Assembly: GCF_023487995.1 (NCBI RefSeq)
Contig: NZ_JAMFKN010000009.1
Location: 1-64,000 of the forward strand
Length of the DNA: 64,000 nt
Reading direction: 5' to 3'
Source of the DNA: Thermohalobaculum sediminis
GTDB taxonomy: Bacteria > Pseudomonadota > Alphaproteobacteria > Rhodobacterales > Rhodobacteraceae
The notes under the pieces were generated by a model. That model had not been told where the DNA came from. It ran no database searches and saw only the letters and a program-made list of their open reading frames with translations. Of this stretch, positions 51,188 to 59,782 are shown one piece after another. Numbering within the stretch: position 1 is the stretch's first letter; each line of letters starts with the position of its first letter. The position numbers and the translations under genes were made by a program.

Positions 51188-54100
51188 ATGGCCCAGCCCC
51201 GATTCATCCATCTCCGCGTCCATTCCGCCTTCTCGCTGCTCGAGGGGGCGATCCACGTCAAGAAGCTGCCCGCAATGGCCGAGAAGCTGGGCATGCCGGC
51301 GCTGGGCCTCTGCGATACCAACAACCTCTTCGGCGCGCTGGAGTTTTCCGAGACCGCGGCTAAGGCGGGCATCCAGCCGGTCATGGGCCTGCAGCTTGCC
51401 CTGCGCTACGCCGACACGCGGCCGGGCGAGAAGCCGGTCCCGCCCGCGCCGGTCGCGCTCTATGCCCAGAACGCCGCCGGGTGGCGCAATCTGATGGCCC
51501 TGACCTCGGCCGCCTGGCTCGAGACGGATGCGAGCGCCGAGCCCTCGGTGCCGCTGGACAGGCTCGCCCGCCATACCGAGGGCGTGATCTGCCTGACCGG
51601 CGGGGCAGACGGTCCGCTCGGCCGCATGATCCGGGCGGGCCGCCAGCCGCAGGCCGAGGCGCTGGCCGCGCGCCTCGCCGCCCTCTTTCCCAACCGGGTC
51701 TATGTCGAGCTGCAGCGCCACGGTACCGGCCCCAGCCTGCGCACCGAGGCCGAGGCGGCGTCCGAGCCGGGCCTCATCGAGATCGCCTATGCCCACGACC
51801 TGCCGCTGGTCGCCACCAACGACGTCTACTTCGCCGATCCCGCGATGTTCGAGGCGCATGACGCGCTGTTGTGCATCGGTCAGAGCCGGTACGTGAACGA
51901 GAGCGACCGCCGCCAGATCACCCCCGAGCACTGGCTGAAGCCCCCCGAGGCGATGATCGAGCGGTTCGCCGACCTCCCCGAGGCCATCGCGAACACCGTC
52001 GAGATCGCGCGCCGCTGCGCCGTCCGCCCGCGCACCCACCCGCCCATCCTGCCGAAATTCGCCGATGACGAGGTGGAAGAGCTGCGCCGCCAGGCGCGCG
52101 AGGGGCTGGCCGCGCGGCTGGCCGTGATCCCGCATGCGGCGCCGGTGCAGGACTACGAGGCCCGCCTCGACTTCGAGCTCGGCGTGATCGAGCAGATGGG
52201 CTTCCCGGGCTACTTCCTGATCGTCGCCGACTTCATCAAGTGGGCCAAGGCGCACGATATCCCCGTGGGGCCGGGGCGCGGCTCGGGCGCCGGGTCGCTG
52301 GTGGCCTACGCGCTGACGATCACTGACCTCGACCCCCTGCGCTACGGCCTGCTGTTCGAGCGCTTTCTGAACCCCGAGCGCGTGTCGATGCCCGACTTCG
52401 ACATCGACTTCTGCCAGGACCGGCGCGAGGAGGTGATCCGCTACGTGCAGGAACGCTACGGCCGCGACCGGGTGGCCCAGATCATCACCTTCGGCGCGCT
52501 CCTGTCGAAGGCTGCCGTCCGCGACGTGGCGCGCGTGTTGCAGATGCCGTTCAGCCAGGGCGACCGTCTGTCGAAACTGATCCCGATGGAGGGGGTCAAG
52601 CCCGTCTCGATCGCCCAGGCGCGCAAGGAGGAGCCCCGTTTCGCCGAGGAGGCCGCGAAGGACGAGAATGTCGGCATCCTTCTCGACATCGCCGAGAAGA
52701 TCGAGGGCCTCTACCGCAATGCCTCGACCCATGCCGCGGGTGTGGTGATCGGCGACCGGCCGCTGGTGGAACTGGTGCCGCTCTACCAGGACCCCAAGTC
52801 GGACATGCCGGCCACTCAATACAACATGAAGTGGGTCGAGCCCGCGGGGCTGGTGAAGTTCGACTTCCTCGGCCTCAAGACGCTCACGGTGATCCAGAAC
52901 GCCGTCGACCTCTTGAAGCTGCGTGGGGTCGAGATCGACATCGGCGCCATCCCGCTCGACGACGCCGCCACCTACGACCTCTATTCCCGCGCCGACACGG
53001 TGGGCGTGTTCCAGGTGGAATCGGCCGGCATGCGCGACGCGCTGCGGCAGCTCAAGCCCACCTGCATCGAGGACATCGTGGCGCTGGTCGCGCTCTACCG
53101 ACCCGGGCCGATGGAGAACATCCCGACCTATTGCAACGTCAAGCACGGGGTCGAGAAGCGCCAGAGCCTGCACCCCTCGATCGACCCCATCCTCGACGAG
53201 ACGCAAGGGATCATCGTCTACCAGGAGCAGGTGATGGAGATCGCCCGCGTCATGGCGGGCTACAGCCTCGGCGGCGCCGACCTCCTGCGCCGCGCCATGG
53301 GCAAGAAGATCAAGGAGGCGATGGACGCCGAGCGCCCCAAATTCGTCGAAGGCGCGGCCAGGCAGGGCGTCACCAAGGCCAAGGCCGAGGAAGTCTTTGC
53401 CCTGCTGGAGAAATTCGCTAATTACGGCTTCAACAAGTCGCATGCCGCCGCCTATGCCGTGGTCAGCTACCAGACCGCGTATCTGAAGGCGAACCACCCG
53501 GTCGAGTTCATGGCCGCGGTGATGAACCTCGACCTGCACCTGACCGACAAGCTCAACACCTACGTCCAGGAATGCAGGCGGGCCGAGATCGAGATCGCGG
53601 CGCCTTGCGTCAACCGCTCGGCCGCGCGCTTCACGGTCGAGGAGGGACGCATCCTCTACGCACTGGGCGCGCTCAAGGGCGTGGGCGTCGAGGCGATGCG
53701 CGCAATCGAGCGCGCGCGGGCCGAGGGCGGGCCGTTCGACGACCTCTTCGACTTCGCCCGCCGCGTCGATCTGAAGGCCATCGGCAAGCGCGCGCTCGAG
53801 ATGCTCGCCCGCTCCGGCGCGCTCGGGGCACTAGAGCCCAACCGGCGCCGTGCGCTGATGGCGCTCGACGCGCTGGTGGATTTCTCGGCCACGGTGCACG
53901 GGGAGCGGGTGTCCTCGCAGGTCTCGCTGTTCGGCGCCTCCGACGCCCTGCCGCCGCCACGCCTGCCCGACCCCGAGGACTGGCTGCCGACGGAACGCCT
54001 GCGCGAGGAGCACGCCGCCGTCGGCTTCTACCTCTCGGGCCACCCGCTCGAGGACTACATGGGGGCGCTGAGGCGCAAGCAGGTCACCACGCATGGCGAA

Positions 54101-54637
54101 TTCGCCTTCCGCACCCAGCGCAGCGGGGGGACGGGCCGGATCGCCGGGACGCTCGCGGCCATCCAGTTCCGCAAGTCGGCCAAGGGCAACCGCTTCGCCT
54201 TCATCGGCTTCTCGGACGTCTCGGGCGCCTTCGAGGTGATGGCCTTCTCGGACGTGCTGCACGCCGCCGAAGGGCTGCTGGAACCCGGCCGCAACCTCGT
54301 CCTGACCGTCGAGGCCGAGGGCGGGGCCGAGGGCGCGCGCCTGATGCTGCGCGCCGTCCAGCCGATCGAGCAGGTGGTGGCCGACGCGGCCGCCTCGGGC
54401 CTGCGCGTGCATGTCGAGACCGAGTCCGCCTTCGCCTCGATCCAGCGCCGTCTCGGCATCTCCCGCACCGCGGCGGGGCGCGCGCGGCGCGGCGAGGGGC
54501 CGGTCTCGATCGTCCTCGCGATCCCCGAACTGGGGCAGGAGGTCGAGATCGACCTGCCGGGCAACTTCCCCGTGGGGCCGGAGATCCGGGGCGCGCTGAA
54601 GGCCGTGCCGGGCGTGGCGGCTGTCGAGGAGATCTGA
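51188..54637 (+). CDS. dnaE: DNA polymerase III subunit alpha
   Basis: 1149-residue replicative polymerase DnaE1. The N-terminal PHP domain begins FIHLRVHSAFSLLEGAIHVK. The palm carries the catalytic Asp residues in PDFDIDF (402-408), and PVGPGRGSGAGSLVAYALTI lies before it. The fingers (NKSHAAAYAVVSYQTAYLKA), the tandem HhH region, and the OB fold (GTLAAIQFRKSAKGNRFAFI) follow. Length agrees with DnaE1. It lies beside the photosynthesis genes; crtC, on the other strand, ends 470 bases away. Confidence 0.96.
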   Translation: MAQPRFIHLRVHSAFSLLEGAIHVKKLPAMAEKLGMPALGLCDTNNLFGALEFSETAAKAGIQPVMGLQLALRYADTRPGEKPVPPAPVALYAQNAAGWRNLMALTSAAWLETDASAEPSVPLDRLARHTEGVICLTGGADGPLGRMIRAGRQPQAEALAARLAALFPNRVYVELQRHGTGPSLRTEAEAASEPGLIEIAYAHDLPLVATNDVYFADPAMFEAHDALLCIGQSRYVNESDRRQITPEHWLKPPEAMIERFADLPEAIANTVEIARRCAVRPRTHPPILPKFADDEVEELRRQAREGLAARLAVIPHAAPVQDYEARLDFELGVIEQMGFPGYFLIVADFIKWAKAHDIPVGPGRGSGAGSLVAYALTITDLDPLRYGLLFERFLNPERVSMPDFDIDFCQDRREEVIRYVQERYGRDRVAQIITFGALLSKAAVRDVARVLQMPFSQGDRLSKLIPMEGVKPVSIAQARKEEPRFAEEAAKDENVGILLDIAEKIEGLYRNASTHAAGVVIGDRPLVELVPLYQDPKSDMPATQYNMKWVEPAGLVKFDFLGLKTLTVIQNAVDLLKLRGVEIDIGAIPLDDAATYDLYSRADTVGVFQVESAGMRDALRQLKPTCIEDIVALVALYRPGPMENIPTYCNVKHGVEKRQSLHPSIDPILDETQGIIVYQEQVMEIARVMAGYSLGGADLLRRAMGKKIKEAMDAERPKFVEGAARQGVTKAKAEEVFALLEKFANYGFNKSHAAAYAVVSYQTAYLKANHPVEFMAAVMNLDLHLTDKLNTYVQECRRAEIEIAAPCVNRSAARFTVEEGRILYALGALKGVGVEAMRAIERARAEGGPFDDLFDFARRVDLKAIGKRALEMLARSGALGALEPNRRRALMALDALVDFSATVHGERVSSQVSLFGASDALPPPRLPDPEDWLPTERLREEHAAVGFYLSGHPLEDYMGALRRKQVTTHGEFAFRTQRSGGTGRIAGTLAAIQFRKSAKGNRFAFIGFSDVSGAFEVMAFSDVLHAAEGLLEPGRNLVLTVEAEGGAEGARLMLRAVQPIEQVVADAAASGLRVHVETESAFASIQRRLGISRTAAGRARRGEGPVSIVLAIPELGQEVEIDLPGNFPVGPEIRGALKAVPGVAAVEEI

Positions 54638-54840
54638 CGGCGCCTGCGCGACGATCCTCGCCCCGGTCGGCCCGGGGTCGGCGGGCGCCGTGCGCGGCGG
54701 TGGCGCAAACTGGCCGGTTATGGCATGATTTTCGAGCGAGAGGCGCGCCTTTCCAGATAACCCTCTACCTTGTTTGACGTTTTCGATGCTTGCGCCTTGG
54801 TTGATCTGGATGCGGCCGCCGTTCCATGGCGGAGGCAGGC

Positions 54841-54924
54841 ATGAAGGATCCCCTGATCTGGGCGATCGTGATCGTGGCGGCAGTTTTCTTCTGGTTCTTC
54901 AAGGAGCTGCCAAAGACATTGTGA
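54841..54924 (+). CDS. 27-residue single-span membrane miniprotein
   Basis: An ATG at 54841 opens a 27-codon frame ending in TGA at 54922-54924. The peptide begins MKDPLIWAIVIVAAVFFWFF and ends KELPKTL: a single hydrophobic helix (residues about 5-20) with charged ends. GGAGG at 54831-54835 is 5 bases before the ATG, an excellent ribosome site. It stands between dnaE and crtC, on the dnaE strand. Many such small membrane proteins escape annotation. Function unknown. Confidence 0.6.
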   Translation: MKDPLIWAIVIVAAVFFWFFKELPKTL

Positions 54925-55035
54925 GGACCGCGCGGCAGGTTCAGGTCGCCGCCCCCGGCGCAGCGGTTGGGCTCGATGCCGGCGCAACCCCTCGGCGTCC
55001 GCCCTCGCGGCCGATGACGGATCGCGGGTCCGCCG

Positions 55036-55052
55036 GCAGGGCGGGGTTCACT
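55036..55052. repeat. Second copy of the dispersed 17-mer
   Basis: gcagggcggggttcact is identical to 19186-19202. Flanks are also related: both copies are preceded within 25 bases by a cgcgg/gacc-like dyad and followed by a cgcc. It lies in the spacer downstream of crtC. Confidence 0.5.
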
Positions 55053-55107
55053 CGCCACTCCCCGAACGGCTTTGGCAGGAACTCGAATCAACACAAGCAA
55101 TGAATCG

Positions 55108-56040
55108 TCATTTCACGCCTGAGAACCCACCCCGCCGCGGCATCCGGACCGGCAGCATCATCCGCACCAGCGGGTTGGCGAAGCGGCGGCAGTCGAGCGT
55201 CTCGTGGACCGCGGGCACGCGCTCGCCCATCAGGTGGGTCTCGAGGGCGGCGCGGGTGTAGAAGGGCGCGTCCTCCATTCGCCGCACGATCCGTGCGCCA
55301 CCGGCCTCGGTTTGCACGAAGCGCCGGACCCCCCAGAAGCCGCGGGGCAGTGGCTGGCGGGGCGGGGGCTCGAACGGGGTGATCGCGCCGTCGCGCCCGA
55401 TTTCCAGCGCAAGGCCCCGCCGCGTCCCGTCCGCCATCGTCATGTCGTAGAGCACCGCTGCGCCCCGCGAGGTCAGCGCCCGCGACCAGTCCCAGCGGCG
55501 GAAGCCGTGCTCCAGCATCTCCGCGCCCCAGTTGCTGTCGAAATATCCGTGCCCTCGCCAGCCGAAGCCCGGCCGATCCGTCTTCACCTCGACGCGCGCC
55601 ATGGGCGCGATCGGCCACCACCGGTGCCGCCCTCCGGCATCGAGCGCGAGCGGCTCCGTGGTCACCGCCTCGGGCCACAGCGTCACGCGGCCGCGGATGC
55701 GCCGGGGCAGGGGGACGGTCACCTCGTCGAACTCGACCCGCAGCCGCGTGCCGTCCCAGTCGAGGCCCGAGGGCCCGACCCGGAACGCCCCCGCCTCGCG
55801 CGACAGCGCCCCGCGCCCGCGTTCGGTCATCGCCCAGAGGTTCCCCCGCGGGCCATAGAGGCAGACATTGATCGCGACGTGGTTCTCGGGGTCGCGATGG
55901 CCCGCCCAGTTGTAATAGGGCGAGAACACCGAGCCCACGAAGGCGATGACGGTCAGCCCGGCGCCGCCGTCGTCCGAGAGCGCATCGATATACCACCACC
56001 GATAGCCACCGGGCGGGACCGCCGTATCGAAGCCCGGTCC
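55108..56040 (-). CDS. crtC: Hydroxyneurosporene/carotenoid 1,2-hydratase CrtC, 5-prime end anomalous
   Basis: Carotenoid hydratase adding water to the psi end group in spheroidene synthesis. Family blocks are present: PGGYRWWYIDALSDDG, IAFVGSVFSPYYNW, NHVAINVCLYGPRGNLWAMT, GPSGLDWDGTRLRVEFDEV and FRRWDWSRAL. The upstream boundary given (56040) marks the start of the family-like block, not a start codon: going upstream in this frame no ATG, GTG or TTG occurs between the GTG at 55938 and at least 56220. One extra base near 56034 would make ATG 56045 read MADPGFDTAVPPGGY. Options: sequencing indel, real frameshift, or non-AUG start (CTG 55956 overlaps the crtD stop). Confidence 0.85.
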   Translation of the reverse strand, partial: GPGFDTAVPPGGYRWWYIDALSDDGGAGLTVIAFVGSVFSPYYNWAGHRDPENHVAINVCLYGPRGNLWAMTERGRGALSREAGAFRVGPSGLDWDGTRLRVEFDEVTVPLPRRIRGRVTLWPEAVTTEPLALDAGGRHRWWPIAPMARVEVKTDRPGFGWRGHGYFDSNWGAEMLEHGFRRWDWSRALTSRGAAVLYDMTMADGTRRGLALEIGRDGAITPFEPPPRQPLPRGFWGVRRFVQTEAGGARIVRRMEDAPFYTRAALETHLMGERVPAVHETLDCRRFANPLVRMMLPVRMPRRGGFSGVK

Positions 56041-57527
56041 GCCATCAGCCGCGCCGCCGCAATCCGGCCCGACAGCGCTGCCATCGGCACCCCCGCCCCC
56101 GGATGCGCGCTGCCCCCCGCGAGGTAGAGCCCCGGCAGGCCCGTCGCCGCCCCCGGCCGCCGGAACGAAGCGAAGGCCCCATGTGTCGCCGCCCCGTAGA
56201 GCGCGCCCCCCGTCGCCGGGAAGGCCCGCGCGAAGCCCGCGGGCGTCGTCATCACCGTCGCCGCCGGGTCGAGCGCGAGGCTCAGCCCGCAGCGGTCCAT
56301 CAGCGCGAGGGTCGTCTGCTGGCATCTCTCGATCTCCTCGGCGGTCATCTCGCCCCGGTCGCCGGTTGCGGGGGCATTGATCTGGATGTGGAGCCGCTCG
56401 GGTCCCCCGGGCGTGGGGCCGCCTGCGGCGTCGCGATCCTGCGCGCAGACATAGACGGTGGGCTGGTCCGGCAGGCCGCGATCGCGGAACATCCGGTCGA
56501 ACTCGGCGCGGTAGTCGTCGCTGAACAGGACCGTGTGATGGCTCAGCGGCAGGCCCGCGGTGCTGGCCACCGCGCTCCAGACCACCGCCGACAGGCTGCG
56601 CGCGGCGCGCGGCACGGGCGGAACGGCGCGGGCGGCCTCGGGCCCCAGCAGCCCCGTCGCCAGCGCCGCCGCGTCGCCGTTGAAGATCACCGCCGCCGCC
56701 CCGATCTCGGCACCGCCCGCCAGTTGCACCCCGGATGCGCGCCCGTCCGCGGTCAGCACCTTTGCCACCGGCGCGCCTGTCATCACCCGCCCGCCCCGCG
56801 CCTCGATCAGCCGGACGAGTGCTGCGGCAAGCCCGTGCATGCCCCCCGGCAGGCGCCAGACCCCTGTCTGCTCGACATGCGCGATCAGCATCAGGGTCGC
56901 GGGCGCAAGGAAGGGCGACGAGCCGCAATAGGTGGCGTAGCGTCCGAAAAGCTGACGCAGCCGCGGGTCGCGGAAGTGCCGCCCCAACTCGCGCCACATG
57001 TTTGTCATCGGACGGGCTGCGACCAGCGCGGGCAGCCCAGCCAGCCCCACCCGGCCCACCACCGACAGCGGCCCCGGCCGCTCGGCCGCGATGAAGCTGT
57101 CGCGAAAGACGCCATAGGCCCGCGCCGTCGCCCGCTGGAAGCCGCGGAAGCGCTCGGCCTCGGCCCGCCCCGCGAAGGCCGCGACCGCCGCGACGCTGGC
57201 CTCGGGGTCGGCATGGAGGTCGAGGCGGCTGCCATCGGTCCAGGCGTGGCGGGCGAGGATGGCGGCCTGCTCCATCGGGATCAGGGCGTCGAGGCTGCTG
57301 CCCGCCTCGGCCAGCAGGCCGTCGAACACCCAGCGCATGGTCATCACGGTCGGCCCGGCATCGACCGCGCGTCCGGCAACGCCGAGCGCGCGCATCTTGC
57401 CGCCGGGCGTGGCGCCGGCCTCGCAGATCGTGACCGCCACGCCTCGCGATACCAGCGCGAGCCCGGCCGCGAGCCCGCCGATGCCAGCACCGACGATCAC
57501 GACATGATCCTGCGCCGCCACCGGCAT
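55953..57527 (-). CDS. crtD: Methoxyneurosporene dehydrogenase (C-3,4 desaturase) CrtD
   Basis: 524-residue FAD-dependent carotenoid desaturase. The dinucleotide-binding motif VIVGAGIGGLAAGLALVSRG starts the protein (GAGIGG 13-18); the C-terminal FAD block is GLYLAGGSAHPGAGVPMAALSGRI. It introduces the 3,4 double bond after hydration/methylation. The reading frame runs about 30 residues beyond the usual end (after AARLMAD) into the crtC gene, with a composition (RASIRRSRPVAIGGG) that looks like out-of-frame translation of crtC. This tail supports an indel in this area. Confidence 0.92.
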   Translation of the reverse strand: MPVAAQDHVVIVGAGIGGLAAGLALVSRGVAVTICEAGATPGGKMRALGVAGRAVDAGPTVMTMRWVFDGLLAEAGSSLDALIPMEQAAILARHAWTDGSRLDLHADPEASVAAVAAFAGRAEAERFRGFQRATARAYGVFRDSFIAAERPGPLSVVGRVGLAGLPALVAARPMTNMWRELGRHFRDPRLRQLFGRYATYCGSSPFLAPATLMLIAHVEQTGVWRLPGGMHGLAAALVRLIEARGGRVMTGAPVAKVLTADGRASGVQLAGGAEIGAAAVIFNGDAAALATGLLGPEAARAVPPVPRAARSLSAVVWSAVASTAGLPLSHHTVLFSDDYRAEFDRMFRDRGLPDQPTVYVCAQDRDAAGGPTPGGPERLHIQINAPATGDRGEMTAEEIERCQQTTLALMDRCGLSLALDPAATVMTTPAGFARAFPATGGALYGAATHGAFASFRRPGAATGLPGLYLAGGSAHPGAGVPMAALSGRIAAARLMADRASIRRSRPVAIGGGISMRSRTTAAPG

Positions 57528-57558
57528 CCAACCCTCCCGGCCTCCATGACGCGATTTC

Positions 57559-57602
57559 CGTCAGAGACAATTGACAATCTAGACTGTAAGCTAAAACTTA
57601 CA
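57559..57602. promoter_or_regulatory. Paired PpsR/CrtJ sites between crtD and crtE
   Basis: A perfect TGT-N12-ACA palindrome lies at 57585-57602 and a one-mismatch partner, CGT-N12-ACA, at 57559-57576, separated by exactly 8 bp. This arrangement is the known target of the PpsR/CrtJ repressor dimer pair. TTGACA at 57571-57576, a good -35 for crtE, is inside the first site, so bound repressor would block polymerase. The same region must drive crtD in the other direction. Confidence 0.75.
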
Positions 57603-57653
57603 ATCACGCATCCACAACGCGCTGACATGCGCCGCGAGAGGGAGGCCCGGGCC

Positions 57654-58523
57654 ATGGACGAGACCACGAGGATCGAAGCCGCGCTCGACCGCGCGCTTGC
57701 CTATGCCGAGGCGCCGGGCGCCCCGCCGCGATTGGCCGAGGCGATGCGCCACGCCGTATTTCCCGGCGGCGCGCGGGTGCGGGCGCGGCTGTGCCTCGCG
57801 GTTGCGCGGGCCTGCGGAGACGCCGACCCCTCGGCCGCGGATGCGGCGGCGGCGGCGATCGAGCTTCTGCACTGCGCCTCGCTGGTGCATGACGACCTGC
57901 CCTGTTTTGACGATGCCGACACGCGCCGCGGCAAGCCCACCCTGCACGTCGCCTGGTCCGAGCCGATCGCGGTTCTGGCGGGCGACGCGCTTATCGTGCT
58001 CGCCTTCGAGACGCTGGCGCGGGGGGCGGCGCGCGAGCCGCGCAAGCTCGCGGCACTGACGCTGGCGGTCGCGCGCTCAGTGGGGATGCCACATGGTATC
58101 TGCGCGGGTCAGGCGTGGGAGAGCGAGCCCGCGCCCGACCTGTCCGCCTATCAGCGCGCCAAGACCGGGGCACTGTTCGTCGCGGCCTGCGTCGCCGGCG
58201 CCACGGCGGCGGGGGGCGATCCCGCGATCTGGCGCGCGCTGGGCGACCGGCTGGGCGAGGCCTATCAGGTGGCCGACGACCTGCGCGACGCCATGGCGGA
58301 CGCGGCAGAGCTGGGCAAGCCGGTCGGGCAGGACGCGGCGCACGAGCGGCCGAACGCGGTCGCGGCGCTGGGGCTCAAGGGCGCCGTCGGGCGGCTGCGC
58401 GGGCTGGTCGCGGGGGCGGTCGAGGCGATCCCCGACTGTCCCGGCCGGCCGCTGCTCGAAGCGCTGGTGATGTCGGAGGCCAAGCGGCTGGTGCCGCGCA
58501 AGCTCGAAGCCCTGGTGGGCTGA
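57654..58523 (+). CDS. crtE: Geranylgeranyl diphosphate synthase CrtE
   Basis: 289-residue isoprenyl diphosphate synthase making GGPP for phytoene and for the bacteriochlorophyll tail. The first Asp-rich motif DDLPCFDDAD is at 79-88 and the second is DDLRD in AYQVADDLRDAMADA; the YQRAKTGALFVAACVAG block is typical. The ATG at 57654 has GGAGG 8 bases upstream; the in-frame ATG at 57627 lacks it. crtF follows 4 bases later. Confidence 0.94.
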   Translation: MDETTRIEAALDRALAYAEAPGAPPRLAEAMRHAVFPGGARVRARLCLAVARACGDADPSAADAAAAAIELLHCASLVHDDLPCFDDADTRRGKPTLHVAWSEPIAVLAGDALIVLAFETLARGAAREPRKLAALTLAVARSVGMPHGICAGQAWESEPAPDLSAYQRAKTGALFVAACVAGATAAGGDPAIWRALGDRLGEAYQVADDLRDAMADAAELGKPVGQDAAHERPNAVAALGLKGAVGRLRGLVAGAVEAIPDCPGRPLLEALVMSEAKRLVPRKLEALVG

Positions 58524-58527
58524 GGGC

Positions 58528-59694
58528 ATGGAGCGGGCCGGGCGCGTCTCGCTCCTCGACGGCCTCAAGGGCTGGCGCGACCGCCTCATCGCGAGCGGCC
58601 GCTTCCAGCGCGCGGCAGCCGCCTTTCCGCTGACGCGCGGCATCGCCAACCGCCGGGCGCGCCAGTTGTTCGACCTCACAGCGGGCTTCGTCTACAGCCA
58701 GATCCTTTCGGCCTGCGTGCGGCTCGACCTGTTTGCGATCCTCGCGGAAGGGCCGCAAGGCACGGGCCAGGTGGCGCTGCGCACCGGGCTGTCGCACGCC
58801 GCGGCCGAGCGTCTGCTCGAGGCGGCGGTGGCGCTGGGGTTGGTCGCGCGTCGCTCGCGCGGGCGCTATGGGCTCGGCCAACTTGGCGCGGCGCTGATCG
58901 GCAATCCGGGCGTGGTCGCGATGATCGCGCATCACGACATGCTGTATCGCGACCTCGCCGACCCCGTGGCGCTTCTGCGCGGCGAGACCTGGCCGACCGA
59001 GATCGGGCAGTTCTGGGCCTATGCGCGCGACCCCGACAAGCACGGGATCGGGGCCGAGCGGGTGGCCGACTATTCGCGCCTGATGGCGACAAGCCAGCAA
59101 TTCATCGCTGGGGATGTGCTCGACGCGCTGGACCTGCGCGGCGTGCGGCGGCTGCTCGACATCGGCGGTGGCGAGGGGGCGTTCCTGATCCATGCCGCGC
59201 GCCGGGCGCCGCATCTCGAGCTGCGCCTGTTCGATCTGCCGCCGGTGGCCGAGCGGGCGCGGGCACGGTTTGCCGAGGCCGGGCTTAGCGCGCGGGCGGT
59301 TGCCGCGGGGGGCGACTTCTTTGCCGACCCGCTGCCGCAAGGCGCAGACGCGGTCTCGCTGATCCGGGTCATCTACGACCACGACGACGATTTCGCGCGC
59401 CGGGTGCTTGGCCGCGCGCGCGAGGCGGTTGCGCCGGGTGGCCGCTTGATCCTGGCCGAGCCGATGGCCGGCGCGAAGGGGGCCGAGCCGGTCGGCGCCT
59501 ATTTCGGCTTCTACCTCGCGGCCATGGGATCGGGTCGCGCACGCCGGCCGGAGGAACTGGTCGCGCTGGTGCGCGAGGCGGGCTTCGAGGATGCCCGTGT
59601 CCTGCGCACGCGGCGCCCGATGCTGACCGGCCTGATCACCGCGCGGGCGCCTCGGGCCGCGCCTCGCTCGGTAGTGAACCGACACGATATGTAA
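58528..59694 (+). CDS. crtF: Hydroxyneurosporene O-methyltransferase CrtF
   Basis: 388-residue SAM-dependent O-methyltransferase that methylates the tertiary hydroxyl made by CrtC. An N-terminal dimerisation winged helix (about 45-115, FDLTAGFVYSQILSACVRLD) precedes the SAM fold with DIGGGEG (211-217) and LFDLPPVAERARARF. Its last codons contain the first PpsR half-site of the bchC promoter, so regulation of bchC begins inside crtF. Confidence 0.93.
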   Translation: MERAGRVSLLDGLKGWRDRLIASGRFQRAAAAFPLTRGIANRRARQLFDLTAGFVYSQILSACVRLDLFAILAEGPQGTGQVALRTGLSHAAAERLLEAAVALGLVARRSRGRYGLGQLGAALIGNPGVVAMIAHHDMLYRDLADPVALLRGETWPTEIGQFWAYARDPDKHGIGAERVADYSRLMATSQQFIAGDVLDALDLRGVRRLLDIGGGEGAFLIHAARRAPHLELRLFDLPPVAERARARFAEAGLSARAVAAGGDFFADPLPQGADAVSLIRVIYDHDDDFARRVLGRAREAVAPGGRLILAEPMAGAKGAEPVGAYFGFYLAAMGSGRARRPEELVALVREAGFEDARVLRTRRPMLTGLITARAPRAAPRSVVNRHDM

Positions 59695-59733
59695 TGCATG
59701 CTTGACGTCTAAAAGTGTCAAGCTAGACTGACA
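59690..59733 (+). promoter_or_regulatory. Paired PpsR/CrtJ sites and promoter of bchC
   Basis: A one-mismatch TGT-N12-ACG (59690-59707) and a perfect TGT-N12-ACA (59716-59733) are separated by 8 bp, the same spacing as at crtD/crtE. A probable promoter overlaps both: TTGACG at 59702-59707 and TAGACT at 59724-59729 with a 16-base spacer. Aerobic repression of the bchCXYZ operon by PpsR follows from this (family knowledge). Confidence 0.8.
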
Positions 59734-59782
59734 ATTGCACAACATGACAGCGGTGTGACAGGCCGCGAGGCGGAGGGGAAGA

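Larger units (their letters stand above)
54638..55107. other. Spacer between dnaE and crtC
   Basis: 470 bases holding the 27-codon ORF at 54841-54924 and the dispersed 17-mer at 55036-55052. The remaining part has no other supported gene. A TTGACG at 54774-54779 resembles a -35 box but has no -10 at the correct distance. I see no convincing terminator for dnaE or crtC. Confidence 0.45.

Noticed and set aside
50990-53539. 849-residue minus-strand open frame under dnaE
   Set aside because: It is antisense to dnaE, rich in His/Arg/Asp/Leu from complementing GC-biased codons, and has no recognisable domain.
55108-57570. A single 820-residue frame spanning crtC and the crtD region
   Set aside because: Only the part below about 56040 shows CrtC features; the rest is out of frame with crtD and has the composition of a shadow. 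It is open because of base composition, not a natural fusion as read.
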